Shown here one piece after another: positions 47,437 to 56,232 of a stretch of 64,000 nt of DNA; position 1 is the stretch's first letter; every line of letters begins with the position of its first letter. The stretch lies in NCBI RefSeq assembly GCF_000014425.1, contig NC_008530.1, positions 1,488,001 through 1,552,000 on the forward strand, in the 5' to 3' direction. The notes beneath the pieces are model-generated. The model did not search any database. It was not told the origin of the DNA and worked only from the letters and a program-made list of their open reading frames with translations. The position numbers were made by a program, and so were the translations under genes. Source of the stretch: Lactobacillus gasseri ATCC 33323 = JCM 1131. Its GTDB lineage: Bacteria; Bacillota; Bacilli; Lactobacillales; Lactobacillaceae.

Positions 47437-48360
47437 TTAGTACCAACCGTTAGTTTGCCAGAACTTTTGAGCACCAGTCCATGAACCGTAACGTGATTTT
47501 ACGTAGTTATCTGCTACACGTTCTTGGTTTGCTGCTGAGTAGTCTCCACCAAGATATGATGCTGATAATTGGTATTTACCAATGTATTGACCATTTCTTG
47601 CTGAGTATGAACCGCCTGATTCACGTCCTGCAATCCAAGCCTTAGCTGCAGCTTCAGAGCCAGATGCGTTTGAAGTGTAGCTAGTAGTTGATTGGGTCTT
47701 TTGTGCTACTTGAGTAGTTTGTTTTTGTGCTGGAGCGTAGCTGTAAGTTCTTCGTTGTACTGGAGCTGAGTAAGTACGTTGTACATTGTAGTTGTAGTTA
47801 GTCTTAGGTGCTTGTGCAACAGTTTGATGTTGTACTGGTGCTTGAGTTTGTACTTGGTGTTGTACAGGAGCTTGCTTAGTTTGAGTTGAAGCTTGTGCTT
47901 GAACATTTTGTGAAGCAGCTGGAGTAACTTGTTTTGCTGGTTGTTGTACTGGTGCACTTTGAGTAGTTTGTGCTTGTTGTACAGCAGTAGCAGTTTGTAC
48001 TGGTGCTTGAGTAGCAACACTAGCAGTAGCAGTATTTCCACCTTCTACAGTGTACTTAGCCATGATCCATTGGTTTGCACCAAGATCGTACCACTTATTA
48101 CCCATAGCATCATAAGCAGTTCTGATAACTTTCCAAGTAGTACCATGTACTAATTCCTTGCCAGTAAAGTGAGCATTTTCAACGCCATCCCAAACGGCAA
48201 CAGTAGAATTTGCATTATTAATAGTTACAACATTAGTATCATTTTGAACAATAGTAGCAGCTTGTGCGTCATTAGTATTTTGTGAATTTAAAGCTACCAA
48301 ACCAGTTGCGGTAAGGGCAGCAGCTGCAAGTGACTTAGTTAAGATAGATTGAAATTTCAA
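47437..48360 (-). CDS. apf: Aggregation-promoting factor, long paralogue
   Basis: A 307-residue secreted surface protein. A signal peptide covers about 1-34 (Ala-rich core, cleavage near AQA). An SH3-like or wall-binding region follows (about 35-110), then a Gln/Ala/Pro/Val-rich linker with repeats of APVQ (about 115-215). The C-terminal 70 residues form the conserved apf domain (AKAWIAGRESGGSYSARNG, then GKYQLSASYLGG), related to lysozyme-like domains. Apf proteins affect cell shape and surface adhesion in L. johnsonii/gasseri. The start is TTG with GAAAGGAAG upstream. Confidence 0.9.
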   Translation of the reverse strand: MKFQSILTKSLAAAALTATGLVALNSQNTNDAQAATIVQNDTNVVTINNANSTVAVWDGVENAHFTGKELVHGTTWKVIRTAYDAMGNKWYDLGANQWIMAKYTVEGGNTATASVATQAPVQTATAVQQAQTTQSAPVQQPAKQVTPAASQNVQAQASTQTKQAPVQHQVQTQAPVQHQTVAQAPKTNYNYNVQRTYSAPVQRRTYSYAPAQKQTTQVAQKTQSTTSYTSNASGSEAAAKAWIAGRESGGSYSARNGQYIGKYQLSASYLGGDYSAANQERVADNYVKSRYGSWTGAQKFWQTNGWY

Positions 48361-48401
48361 GAGAAATTCTTCCTTTCGTATTTGTCAGTCATTTAATTTA
48401 C

Positions 48402-48420
48402 AAGTTATATAATACAGCCC
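48402..48420 (-). promoter_or_regulatory. Conserved promoter element of apf, long paralogue
   Basis: On the minus strand GGGCTGTATTATATA lies about 45 bases before the start; a nearly identical element precedes the other apf gene. TATTAT or TATATA can serve as -10. Confidence 0.5.
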
Positions 48421-48537
48421 TAAAATTTCAAAACTATAACATAAATGCTACTACATTATTAAATAAAACAGCCTTATATTACATACTGTGTAATATTTGT
48501 AATTTAAGGGCGCTTTCTTGTAATATTTCTTCAAAAA

Positions 48538-48567
48538 TAAAAGAGACATCAACTGATGTCTCTTTAT
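48538..48567 (-). terminator. Terminator of the second apf gene
   Basis: AAAGAGACATCA pairs with TGATGTCTCTTT; on the minus strand T residues follow. Confidence 0.8.
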
Positions 48568-48584
48568 TAATTATTTAGCTAATT

Positions 48585-49370
48585 TTAGTACCAGCCATTT
48601 GCTTGCCAGAAGCTTTGAGCATTACTCCATGAACCGTAACGTGATTTTACGTAGTTATCTGCTACACGTTCTTGGTTTGCTGCTGAGTAGTCTCCACCAA
48701 GGTATGATGCTGATAATTGATATTTACCAATGTATTGACCATTTCTTGCTGAGTATGAACCACCTGATTCACGGCCTGCAATCCATGCCTTAGCTGCTGC
48801 TTCAGAACCAGATACGTTTGAAGTGTAGCTTGATTGTGATTGTGCAGGTTGTGCTTTTTGTACTGGAGCTTGTTGAGTTTGAGTATTTTGTGCTGAAGAG
48901 TATGAGCCTACTGAAGTCTTAGGTGCAGAATATGAACCTTGAGTAGTTTGAGTTTGTGCAACAGTATTGTATGAGCTTGCTTGTGAAGTAAACAATTCTG
49001 AAGCAACGTTAGGATCAACAGTATCTTTACCTAGACGAGTATATTTAGCCATTACCCATTGGTTTGCACCAAGATCATACCACTTGTTACCAGCATCATC
49101 ATATGCAGCTTTGATAACTTTCCAAGCAGTTGCATGTGGTAAATATTGTCCAGTCATTTGTTTATTAGGACCATATGAATTCCAAACTGCAATACTCTTA
49201 TGTGGAAGGTAATTAATTGTAACAACCTTTTCTTGTTGACCAACAGTAACTTCTGCAGCCTTTACAGTATTTTGAGTATTATTTACAATCGCAGCACCTG
49301 CTAAAGTAAGAGCAGCAGCTGCAGCAGTTTTAGTTAAAGTAGATTTCAAATTATTGTTAAGCATATTCAA
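48585..49370 (-). CDS. apf: Aggregation-promoting factor, short paralogue
   Basis: A 261-residue secreted protein with the same plan as its neighbour: signal peptide (about 1-38), N-terminal surface domain containing KWYDLGANQWVMAKYT, a shorter Gln/Ser/Thr-rich linker (about 125-185) and an almost identical C-terminal apf domain ending SFWQANGWY. The start is TTG at 49370, with AAGGAGAG 9 bases upstream; an ATG two codons later is too far from that site. The pair arose by tandem duplication with divergence in the linker. Confidence 0.9.
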   Translation of the reverse strand: MNMLNNNLKSTLTKTAAAAALTLAGAAIVNNTQNTVKAAEVTVGQQEKVVTINYLPHKSIAVWNSYGPNKQMTGQYLPHATAWKVIKAAYDDAGNKWYDLGANQWVMAKYTRLGKDTVDPNVASELFTSQASSYNTVAQTQTTQGSYSAPKTSVGSYSSAQNTQTQQAPVQKAQPAQSQSSYTSNVSGSEAAAKAWIAGRESGGSYSARNGQYIGKYQLSASYLGGDYSAANQERVADNYVKSRYGSWSNAQSFWQANGWY

Positions 49371-49427
49371 AATTAAATTCTCTCCTTGATAAATTCGATT
49401 TGAATTATTTGTTTCGTCAATTTCAAT

Positions 49428-49451
49428 TTACAGCATATATAATACATGCCC
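49428..49451 (-). promoter_or_regulatory. Conserved promoter element of apf, short paralogue
   Basis: On the minus strand GGGCATGTATTATATA, then TGTAAATT, matches the element of the other apf gene apart from one inserted base. Confidence 0.5.
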
Positions 49452-49571
49452 AATATTGCAGAATAGTTCCTGTAAAATTAAAGATATATTTCAACTTGTA
49501 ACATTGCTGTAATATTTGCCTCTTAAATTACAACAATGTAACGTTGTAATCGTTCTGTAGCAAAAAAGGGC

Positions 49572-49604
49572 AAAAAAATAGGAGCTAAGAACTCTAGCTC
49601 CTAT
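49572..49604 (-). terminator. Terminator overlapping the 3' end of the membrane protein gene
   Basis: ATAGGAGCTA (49578-49587) pairs with TAGCTCCTAT (49595-49604), and T residues follow on the minus strand. The upstream gene's stop codon (49594-49596) is part of the hairpin. Confidence 0.8.
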
Positions 49605-50316
49605 TTTCTCTTCTGCTTATTAGTCTACGTTTAGCTTCATTAAAGTGCCTTGCATCTGTAAATTTAAGATGAGGAAAGCTAGTTAACAACCTTTTTTGAT
49701 TCCATGAAAATGATTCTAGTAGTTTATCAAAACGATCATTAAGCTTGTTCTCATCTACCTTTAGCTGTGCATTTAACCGTTCATCCCAATGTTTAGTACT
49801 AAGATGAAGTTTCTCTACACTGATAATAGTGAGAATAAAATCAGTTCCCATGACTAAAAGTATCATTAAGGCTAAATAACCATGTGTTTTTGCTTCTTCC
49901 CAATTAATAATTTTCTGAATGAAGGGTTGAACTATTTTTACTAAGAAAACAACCCCTAATCCCCAAAATAAAGAGATGATTGGTGCGACCCTTCCTTGAA
50001 TATTTCCCCATAGGTGCGAATAGTCCCATAACTTCATATGAAACACATACTGTAAGAACACGCTAGCACAATATTCAAAAATAGTAGCTACAATTACTCC
50101 TACTATATATAGAAGAAAAAGGTTATTTTGAATTCGATACGTACAGATTAAAATTGTTGTTACAGCAAAGCCATATACGGGACAGTATGGTCCAAATAGA
50201 AAACCTCGATAATCATAATGATGATCTTTAATTGAACAATATATAGTTTCCCAAATCCAGCCAATTACAGAATATGTAAAAAATAGCACAACAACTTCAG
50301 AAAAAGTAAATGGCAT
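49594..50316 (-). CDS. Putative ABC-transporter type IV membrane protein (PF06541-like)
   Basis: A 240-residue protein with five or six hydrophobic helices in the first 160 residues and a charged C-terminal tail (about 165-240). The N-terminal FFTYSVIGWIWETIYCS, RGFLFGPYCPVYGF and KLWDYSH blocks are typical of the PF06541 (ABC_trans_CmpB) family, whose function is not established. It is a single transcription unit; its last four codons lie inside its terminator. Confidence 0.85.
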   Translation of the reverse strand: MPFTFSEVVVLFFTYSVIGWIWETIYCSIKDHHYDYRGFLFGPYCPVYGFAVTTILICTYRIQNNLFLLYIVGVIVATIFEYCASVFLQYVFHMKLWDYSHLWGNIQGRVAPIISLFWGLGVVFLVKIVQPFIQKIINWEEAKTHGYLALMILLVMGTDFILTIISVEKLHLSTKHWDERLNAQLKVDENKLNDRFDKLLESFSWNQKRLLTSFPHLKFTDARHFNEAKRRLISRRENRS

Positions 50317-50459
50317 TTTTAATACCTCATAAATATTTAAATAATTCCTCTATATTAAAGATATCATGATTTTAGCCAAACTACGGTTTAAAAGACCTCT
50401 GGAAAAACTTATTAAAAAGCGCCAAAATATTCTTAGCTACAATTAGAAAGGTATATATA

Positions 50460-50864
50460 ATGAAGAAACTCAATAAAACAGCTAGTAAATATGCTAACTT
50501 TCTTCGCTTTTTTATCATTCTTGCACTAGGATTTCTAGGTACACTTATTACTATCCTAATGTTCAGTCAATTATTTATAATTGGTCAAATGATGTTTATG
50601 AAAAATTTGACTAACATACCGACCAAAATTTTAGACGAAATCGTTACTTTCTTCTTATTCTTTGAATTTTCTGTAATGGTTGTTGCCGCCTTAAAACATA
50701 TGGGACATACTAGTTTAAATTTTTTAATGAGTTTAGGGATCACTGCTCTATTAAGGAACTTAATTACTGCTCATGGAGAACCAATGCAAATTTTAATTCA
50801 TGCAGTTGCAATTTTATTGTTAATAATTGGAATTGTTATTTTGAATAAACACATAAAATTATAG
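50460..50864 (+). CDS. PsiE-like membrane protein
   Basis: A 134-residue protein with four hydrophobic helices, resembling the phosphate-starvation-inducible PsiE family. Typical family features are the FFLFFEFSVMVVAALKHMGH stretch at about 60-80 and a short final helix. GAAAGG lies upstream of the start. Function is unknown beyond the phosphate link reported for enterobacterial PsiE. Confidence 0.75.
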   Translation: MKKLNKTASKYANFLRFFIILALGFLGTLITILMFSQLFIIGQMMFMKNLTNIPTKILDEIVTFFLFFEFSVMVVAALKHMGHTSLNFLMSLGITALLRNLITAHGEPMQILIHAVAILLLIIGIVILNKHIKL

Positions 50865-50873
50865 CAACAAAGG

Positions 50874-50906
50874 GCATCAATGCGATAAAAACATTGATGC
50901 CCCTTT
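50874..50906 (+). terminator. Terminator after the psiE-like gene
   Basis: GGGCATCAATG and CATTGATGCCC form an 11-bp stem followed by CTTTT. Confidence 0.75.
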
Positions 50907-50916
50907 TCTAACTTTA

Positions 50917-51438
50917 TTAAATATTCAATTCATATGCTAACCGACTTGGATCTTTGGGATCTTCATCAACTTGAATAATTCCACGTTCAATAAAATTATG
51001 TTTTACAGCTAAATGTTGCATAATTTCGTTTTTTCGTGAAGTATCAATTCTAAAATTTCTGATTTTCTGGCTAGCCATAATTGAAATTAAATCTGAAAAC
51101 ATAAAACTAGCCAGGTGCATTCCTCGATATTTACTACTAATCGCTAAGCGATGAAAAGTAGCATAAGGATCAATCTTATTTTTCCAAGCACCATCAATTT
51201 TTTGATATGTTGGCTCTTCACCAACTATGCTTGCTGCATAACCTGCAATTTGATTATTTACTATTAAAACTAACCCATATTTATTCTTTATGTCAGTTTC
51301 AATAGTTTCTTCAGTAGGATAATTTCCTTGCCACTGACTACTTCCACTCTGTTTTAAGAAAGATTTAGCTTCATTAATAATATGCATAATATCAGGTAAA
51401 TCTGTATTAGCAGCAAAGCGAGTATAAATTAAAGACAT
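50917..51438 (-). CDS. GNAT-family N-acetyltransferase
   Basis: A 173-residue acetyltransferase-like protein. It has the GNAT core: an N-terminal helix pair, the VNNQIAGYAASIVGEEP strand region, and the acetyl-CoA loop FHRLAISSKYRGMHLASFMF at about 95-114 (R-x-x-G-x-A variant: KYRGMHLA). The substrate is unknown. It lies 19 bases after the Rpn-type gene and may be co-transcribed. Confidence 0.87.
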   Translation of the reverse strand: MSLIYTRFAANTDLPDIMHIINEAKSFLKQSGSSQWQGNYPTEETIETDIKNKYGLVLIVNNQIAGYAASIVGEEPTYQKIDGAWKNKIDPYATFHRLAISSKYRGMHLASFMFSDLISIMASQKIRNFRIDTSRKNEIMQHLAVKHNFIERGIIQVDEDPKDPSRLAYELNI

Positions 51439-51457
51439 TATTTTTCCTTTTCTATTA

Positions 51458-52372
51458 TTAACCTTCTCTCAGAAACTCCTCCAATTGTTCTTTAGAGAAA
51501 CTATCCCCATAGTCTTGCTCTAGTCGCTCCAAAATTTGTTGATCAGTTCCACCAAAATCTTTTAAAGCTCCGATTAACTTTTTAATTCCTGTAATTCTTT
51601 CTTTTTCCTTGCCTTCTTTTTTACCTTGTAGGATTCCTTGTTCAATACCTTGTTGAATACCTTTTTCAATGCCGCGCTTTAAACCTTTTTCTTCTGCATC
51701 TTGTTCTCGCTCTAGCAATTTAGTTTCATAATCCATAATCATATCCCTCCACTTCTCATCACTATTAATTTCTTTAATTCTATTTTGTGCTATATCAAAA
51801 TATGTATCACCAGAAACAGGTAAATTCTTCATCAATTTCACCAAATTAAGCAAAGTTTTCGTTTCGTCACCATTTGGAATTCCATTTGAATTAATTATAA
51901 TTTTGGTTAATCCATCCTGCAATACATCTGTTTGATCATTGGAATTTATAGTTAAATATTTATTTCTAATTGGTGTTTTTTCAGTTTGTGTAAATGTGCA
52001 AAGAAAAATTATATATACATTCTTCAAGCTTCGATATGTACTGCCCTTCTTCAAAGTATATCTTTGATCTGCTTTTGCAGCATAATAGCGCATTCGTCTA
52101 GCAATATCATCAGTATTAGTAGTCTGAACTCCAATGTTATAAAGATTATGATTATAATCCTCAACTAAAATATCTAAGCGCACATCTTTTTGACTATAGT
52201 GTTCAGGATCATTTATTTCTTCTTGCTTATGTGGAAAATAGATGTCTTCAATAGCTAACTCTGGCAAGATTCCTTGCAAAACATGCTTGCAAAATTCTTT
52301 ATTTGACATTACTTCGCCAAACACCTTGTCTTCTGTAAAACCGAACCATGGTTTTTTGTGCATATTTTTCAT
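51458..52372 (-). CDS. Rpn/PD-(D/E)XK transposase-type nuclease, active site altered
   Basis: A 304-residue protein of the Rpn/PF12784 family, putative recombination-promoting nucleases. The N-terminus begins with the family-typical WFGFTEDKVFGEVMSNKEF, and the nuclease core DVRLDILVEDYNHNLYNIGVQ is at about 60-80. Family members normally have a Glu before the xQ (NIEMQ); here it is Gly (GGA codon, complement of 52130-52132), a single-base change from GAA. The C-terminus is a helical tail with a repeated GI(E/Q)(K/Q)GI pattern (about 235-255). Loss of the metal-binding Glu probably abolishes cleavage. Confidence 0.82.
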   Translation of the reverse strand: MKNMHKKPWFGFTEDKVFGEVMSNKEFCKHVLQGILPELAIEDIYFPHKQEEINDPEHYSQKDVRLDILVEDYNHNLYNIGVQTTNTDDIARRMRYYAAKADQRYTLKKGSTYRSLKNVYIIFLCTFTQTEKTPIRNKYLTINSNDQTDVLQDGLTKIIINSNGIPNGDETKTLLNLVKLMKNLPVSGDTYFDIAQNRIKEINSDEKWRDMIMDYETKLLEREQDAEEKGLKRGIEKGIQQGIEQGILQGKKEGKEKERITGIKKLIGALKDFGGTDQQILERLEQDYGDSFSKEQLEEFLREG

Positions 52373-52455
52373 TCGGCACCTCTTTCATACTTTTGTTCTA
52401 TTAGTTATTACGCGAAAAAATGCCGAATTTTTTCATTATGTTAAAAATGTGTAAA

Positions 52456-52495
52456 AAAAAGCCTTTCAAAGCAAGTTCTACGGAACTCTTTGAAA
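52456..52495 (-). terminator. Terminator of tRNA-Thr
   Basis: AAGCCTTTCAAAG and CTTTGAAAGGCTT form a 13-bp stem around a 14-base loop, followed by at least six T on the minus strand. Confidence 0.8.
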
Positions 52496-52519
52496 GGCTT
52501 CTTTAGTTAATACCCTGAG

Positions 52520-52592
52520 TGCTGAATGCCAGAATCGAACTGGCGACCTCTTCTTTACGAGGGAAGCGCTCTACCAACTGAGCTAATTCAGC
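52520..52592 (-). tRNA. tRNA-Thr (anticodon CGT)
   Basis: The minus strand folds with acceptor GCTGAAT / ATTCAGC, D-arm GCTC / GAGC, anticodon loop CTCGTAA (anticodon CGT, reading ACG) and T-arm GCCAG TTCGATT CTGGC. The pair closing the anticodon loop is C-A, a mismatch. CCA is not encoded. Confidence 0.92.
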
Positions 52593-52655
52593 AATTAACA
52601 TTAGAATTATAACAAAGATTTTCTTTCTCTGTAAAGTATCAACAAATTTTTGCAA

Positions 52656-52690
52656 ATAAAAAATCGAAGTAGTATTCTACTCCGACTTCC
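52656..52690 (-). terminator. Terminator of the aldo/keto reductase gene
   Basis: CGGAGTAG and CTACTTCG form an 8-bp stem with one G-T pair, followed by ATTTTTTA on the minus strand. Confidence 0.75.
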
Positions 52691-52692
52691 AA

Positions 52693-53550
52693 TTAAAAGT
52701 TAGCTGTATCTGGATCAGTAGCTAATCCACTAACTCCATGTAAACTATCTAATTTATTCATCTGTTCAGAATTCAAGTTAAAATCAAACACTTCAACATT
52801 AGCTTGAATATACTTATCATGAACTGATTTAGGCAGTGGTAAAAATCCATGTTCTAAAGACCAGCGAATTAAAACTTGAGCTGGAGATTTTCCTACTTCA
52901 CTAGCTATTTCCTTAACAGTTTCATTACCTAATAATCCACCAGTACCTAAAGGACTATATGCTTCACTAAGTAATCCCAGTTTATTATTAACCTTAACTA
53001 CATCTGATTGTAAATCGCTTGGATTAAGCATGATTTGATTAACCACAGGCTTTATTTCAGCTGTTTTAAGAAGTTCATCCAAATGACGTTTTCTAAAATT
53101 AGAAACTCCAATTGCCCTAATTTTTCCAGCTTGTACGGCTTCTTCCATTGCTCGCCAGCTTTCAGCATTTGCTTCAGCCCAGTGATCGCGCATGGCAACG
53201 GGATTAGGCCAATGAATTAGGTACAAGTCTAAATAATCAACCTTTAAATTTTGCAAACTTCTATCAATTGCCGCTTTAGTTGACTGATAGCCATGATCTG
53301 CATTCCAAAGCTTAGTTGTAATAAATAAGTCATGGCGATTTATTCCGCTCTTTTTTATTGCTTGACCAACGCTTTTTTCATTGCCATAAGCTGCTGCTGT
53401 ATCAATATGCCGATAGCCTGCATTAAGTGCTACTTCAACTGCATGCTTTGCAATATCTCCATCGGGTGTTTGCCAAGTTCCAAATCCAATAATTGGAATT
53501 TCTACACCATTATTTAATGTATATGTATCTTCGATTGAATGAAAATTCAT
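52693..53550 (-). CDS. Aldo/keto reductase
   Basis: A 285-residue NADPH-dependent reductase of the AKR5-like group. The catalytic tetrad is visible: Asp and Tyr in DTAAAYGNE near residue 50, Lys in FITTKLW near 78 and His in LIHWP near 110. The NADPH-binding end includes LIRWSLEHGFLPLPKS near 225. Likely substrates are 2-oxo or aldehyde compounds such as methylglyoxal-type or diketogulonate-like; none can be named. Single gene with its own terminator. Confidence 0.92.
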   Translation of the reverse strand: MNFHSIEDTYTLNNGVEIPIIGFGTWQTPDGDIAKHAVEVALNAGYRHIDTAAAYGNEKSVGQAIKKSGINRHDLFITTKLWNADHGYQSTKAAIDRSLQNLKVDYLDLYLIHWPNPVAMRDHWAEANAESWRAMEEAVQAGKIRAIGVSNFRKRHLDELLKTAEIKPVVNQIMLNPSDLQSDVVKVNNKLGLLSEAYSPLGTGGLLGNETVKEIASEVGKSPAQVLIRWSLEHGFLPLPKSVHDKYIQANVEVFDFNLNSEQMNKLDSLHGVSGLATDPDTANF

Positions 53551-53621
53551 ACATCTACCCCATTTCTGTATCTATCCTTGTTATAAAAGTAAGTTGTGAA
53601 ACCTTATGACGATTTGACTAT

Positions 53622-54953
53622 CTACTTAAATAAATCATTAAAAGCTTCTGACATAGTTGGATGGGTATAAATTTGATCTCTTAAAACAGTATAGGAAAGA
53701 TGAGCCTTCATTGCTAAAGAAATCAGGTTAATTAACTCATAAGATTCAATTCCATATAAAGTTGCACCTAAGATTTCTTCAGTTTCAGGATCAACTAATG
53801 CCTTAAATAAACCTCTACTATCTTTAGCAACTTTTGCCTTTGGAATGGCTGCAACTGGCAACTTAAATAATTTATATTCTTTATTTTGATTGCGTGCTTG
53901 CTTTTCATTTAAACCAACTTGAGACAAAGCAGGTGAAATAAAGACACTATAAGGGACCACTTTACGATCACTGATCATCCGTGCGCCAGTACCAAATAAT
54001 TGATCTTTAATAATTCTAAAATCATCCAAAGAAATATAAGTAAATTGAAGACCACCCTTAACATCTCCAATTGCCCATACATTATCAACTGTTGTTCTTA
54101 AAAAATCATCTACTTTAATTGCACCGCGATCTGTTATTTCAATAGAAGTATTTTCCAAACCGAGATTTTCAATATTCGGCTTTCTTCCCGTTGCAGCTAA
54201 AATCCGATTTGCGCTAATTTCTTTTTCTTGACCGTTTATTTGATAACGAACTTTTGCTTCATTTTCTTCATCAATAATTTCTTCAATATCAGCTCCAAGT
54301 TCAAAATGAACTCCTGCATCTTCTAAGTCCTTTTTAACTAATTGGCTAATATCGTCATCTTCTCTACTTAAAAATTCTCTGCTATGATCAAGCACTGTTA
54401 CTTTACTGCCGTATTTTGCAAACATACTTGCAAATTCTAACCCAATATAACCGGCTCCAATAATTGTTAAATTTTCTGGCATCTTCTTTTCATCCATTGC
54501 TTGAGTAGAGTCAAGAATATACTTACTTTCTTTTAAACCAGGAATTGGTAACATTACTGGAACAGCTCCAGTATTAATAAAAATACGCTCACCCTTAAAT
54601 TGCTCTTTTTTACCATTAGTTAAAACTACTTCAATTTCATGATCTGCAATAAAATGAGCTTCACCATCTAAAACTGTCACCGTTTGTTCATCTGCTAACA
54701 TATGGTAATTTTTATTCCGCAATTGTGCAGTCATTTCATTTTTTCCACTCACTGCATCCACATATGAAACACCATTAGCGGCTTCAATAATTAACCTTTT
54801 TGACGGTAAGCAGGCGATGTTAATGCAAGTCCCACCGTACATCTTATTAGATTTTTCAATTACTAATACTTCTTCACTCTTTTGAGCTAAAAACTTAGCT
54901 AAAGTTTTCCCACCTTTACCAAAACCAATGATAATGTTTTTGATTGTTTTCAT
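53622..54953 (-). CDS. FAD-dependent pyridine nucleotide-disulfide oxidoreductase
   Basis: A 443-residue flavoprotein of the class I disulfide reductase group, similar to mercuric- or glutathione-reductase-like proteins. FAD site: IIIGFGKGGKTLAKFL at the N-terminus. Redox-active disulfide: GGTCINIACLPSK near residue 40. NAD(P) site: IIGAGYIGLEFASMFAKYGSK near 160. The C-terminal dimer interface ends with HPTMSEAF, containing the catalytic His and Glu. The substrate cannot be assigned; thiol or peroxide stress defence is plausible. Confidence 0.9.
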   Translation of the reverse strand: MKTIKNIIIGFGKGGKTLAKFLAQKSEEVLVIEKSNKMYGGTCINIACLPSKRLIIEAANGVSYVDAVSGKNEMTAQLRNKNYHMLADEQTVTVLDGEAHFIADHEIEVVLTNGKKEQFKGERIFINTGAVPVMLPIPGLKESKYILDSTQAMDEKKMPENLTIIGAGYIGLEFASMFAKYGSKVTVLDHSREFLSREDDDISQLVKKDLEDAGVHFELGADIEEIIDEENEAKVRYQINGQEKEISANRILAATGRKPNIENLGLENTSIEITDRGAIKVDDFLRTTVDNVWAIGDVKGGLQFTYISLDDFRIIKDQLFGTGARMISDRKVVPYSVFISPALSQVGLNEKQARNQNKEYKLFKLPVAAIPKAKVAKDSRGLFKALVDPETEEILGATLYGIESYELINLISLAMKAHLSYTVLRDQIYTHPTMSEAFNDLFK

Positions 54954-55186
54954 AATTTTATCCTCTTACTTTTTATAAGCTTACTTCTTTAACTATTATT
55001 TTAAACATATAATATAAAATTGCACTATTTTTGCTTATAATTTTTTGTAATTATCCAACATCAAAGAAAAAATAAAGAATCATAGTGACACCACATAAAT
55101 TTTTAAAACAGAATTTTCAAAATAAGTTATTGTGATAAAATTAACTTGATTCGGTTATTATTTAATAAAAAAGGAGTAACTAGTTA

Positions 55187-56179
55187 ATGCGAGTATTAGT
55201 TATCGGTGGGGCCGGTTATATCGGCTCTCACGCTGTTAGAAAGTTAATTGAAGAAGGTAACGATGTCGTTGTCCTTGATTCTCTCTACACTGGCCACAGA
55301 AAGGCTGTTGACAAGAAAGCTAAGTTTTACCAAGGCGATATTGAAGATACTAATTTAGTAAGCAAGATCTTACGTGATGAAAACATTGATGCTGTAATGC
55401 ACTTCGCCGCTTACTCATTAGTTCCTGAATCAGTTAAGAAACCATTGAAGTACTACGACAATAACGTTTCAGGTATGATTTCTCTTCTGCAAGCAATGGA
55501 CGACGCTAAAGTTAAGTACTTAGTATTCTCATCTTCTGCTGCAACTTATGGCATTCCAAAGACATTGCCAATTACTGAAGATACACCGCTTGATCCAATC
55601 AATCCATACGGTGAAACTAAGATGATGATGGAAAAGATTATGCACTGGGCTGACAAGGCTGACGGCATTAAGTCAATTGCTCTGCGCTACTTTAATGTGG
55701 CTGGCGCTTCAAGCGATGGTTCAATTGGTGAAGACCATGGTCCTGAAACTCACTTAATTCCAAACATCTTAAAGAGTGCTATTTCTGGTGATGGCAATTT
55801 CACTATTTTTGGTGACGACTATGACACTAAAGACGGTACTAATGTCCGCGACTATGTTCAAGTTGAAGACTTAATTGACGCTCACATCTTAGCACTTAAG
55901 CATGTAATGGAAACTAACAAGTCTGATGTCTTTAACTTAGGTACTGCTCAAGGTTACTCAAACTTAGAAATCCTTGAAGCTGCTAAGAAAGTTACTGGCA
56001 TTGACATTCCTTACACTATTGGACCAAGAAGAGGTGGAGATCCTGATTCCTTAGTTGCTGACTCAAGCAAGGCTCGTAAAGTCTTAGGCTGGAAGCCAAA
56101 GCATGAAAATGTTGACGATGTAATCGCAACTGCTTGGAACTGGCACAAGAGCCACCCAAAGGGTTACGAAGATAAGTAA
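55187..56179 (+). CDS. galE: UDP-glucose 4-epimerase
   Basis: A 330-residue short-chain dehydrogenase-type epimerase interconverting UDP-glucose and UDP-galactose, needed for galactose use and cell-surface sugars. The NAD site is VIGGAGYIGSHAVRKL, the catalytic Ser region is FSSSAATYG near residue 120 and Tyr-Lys is in NPYGETK near 145. AAGGAG precedes the start. Codon use looks highly optimised compared with its neighbours, suggesting strong expression. Confidence 0.96.
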   Translation: MRVLVIGGAGYIGSHAVRKLIEEGNDVVVLDSLYTGHRKAVDKKAKFYQGDIEDTNLVSKILRDENIDAVMHFAAYSLVPESVKKPLKYYDNNVSGMISLLQAMDDAKVKYLVFSSSAATYGIPKTLPITEDTPLDPINPYGETKMMMEKIMHWADKADGIKSIALRYFNVAGASSDGSIGEDHGPETHLIPNILKSAISGDGNFTIFGDDYDTKDGTNVRDYVQVEDLIDAHILALKHVMETNKSDVFNLGTAQGYSNLEILEAAKKVTGIDIPYTIGPRRGGDPDSLVADSSKARKVLGWKPKHENVDDVIATAWNWHKSHPKGYEDK

Positions 56180-56187
56180 AGGTAATA

Positions 56188-56232
56188 AAAATAACCATTC
56201 AGTTAACTGATAACTGAATGGTTATTTTTTTA
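56188..56232. terminator. Bidirectional terminator between galE and sngC
   Basis: AATAACCATTCAGTTA pairs with TAACTGAATGGTTATT, with T residues after it; the sngC stop codon is at its right edge. Confidence 0.88.

Noticed and set aside
47706-48041. 111-codon Leu/Gln-rich frame inside the apf gene
   Set aside because: Shadow caused by the repetitive Gln/Pro/Val codons of the apf linker.
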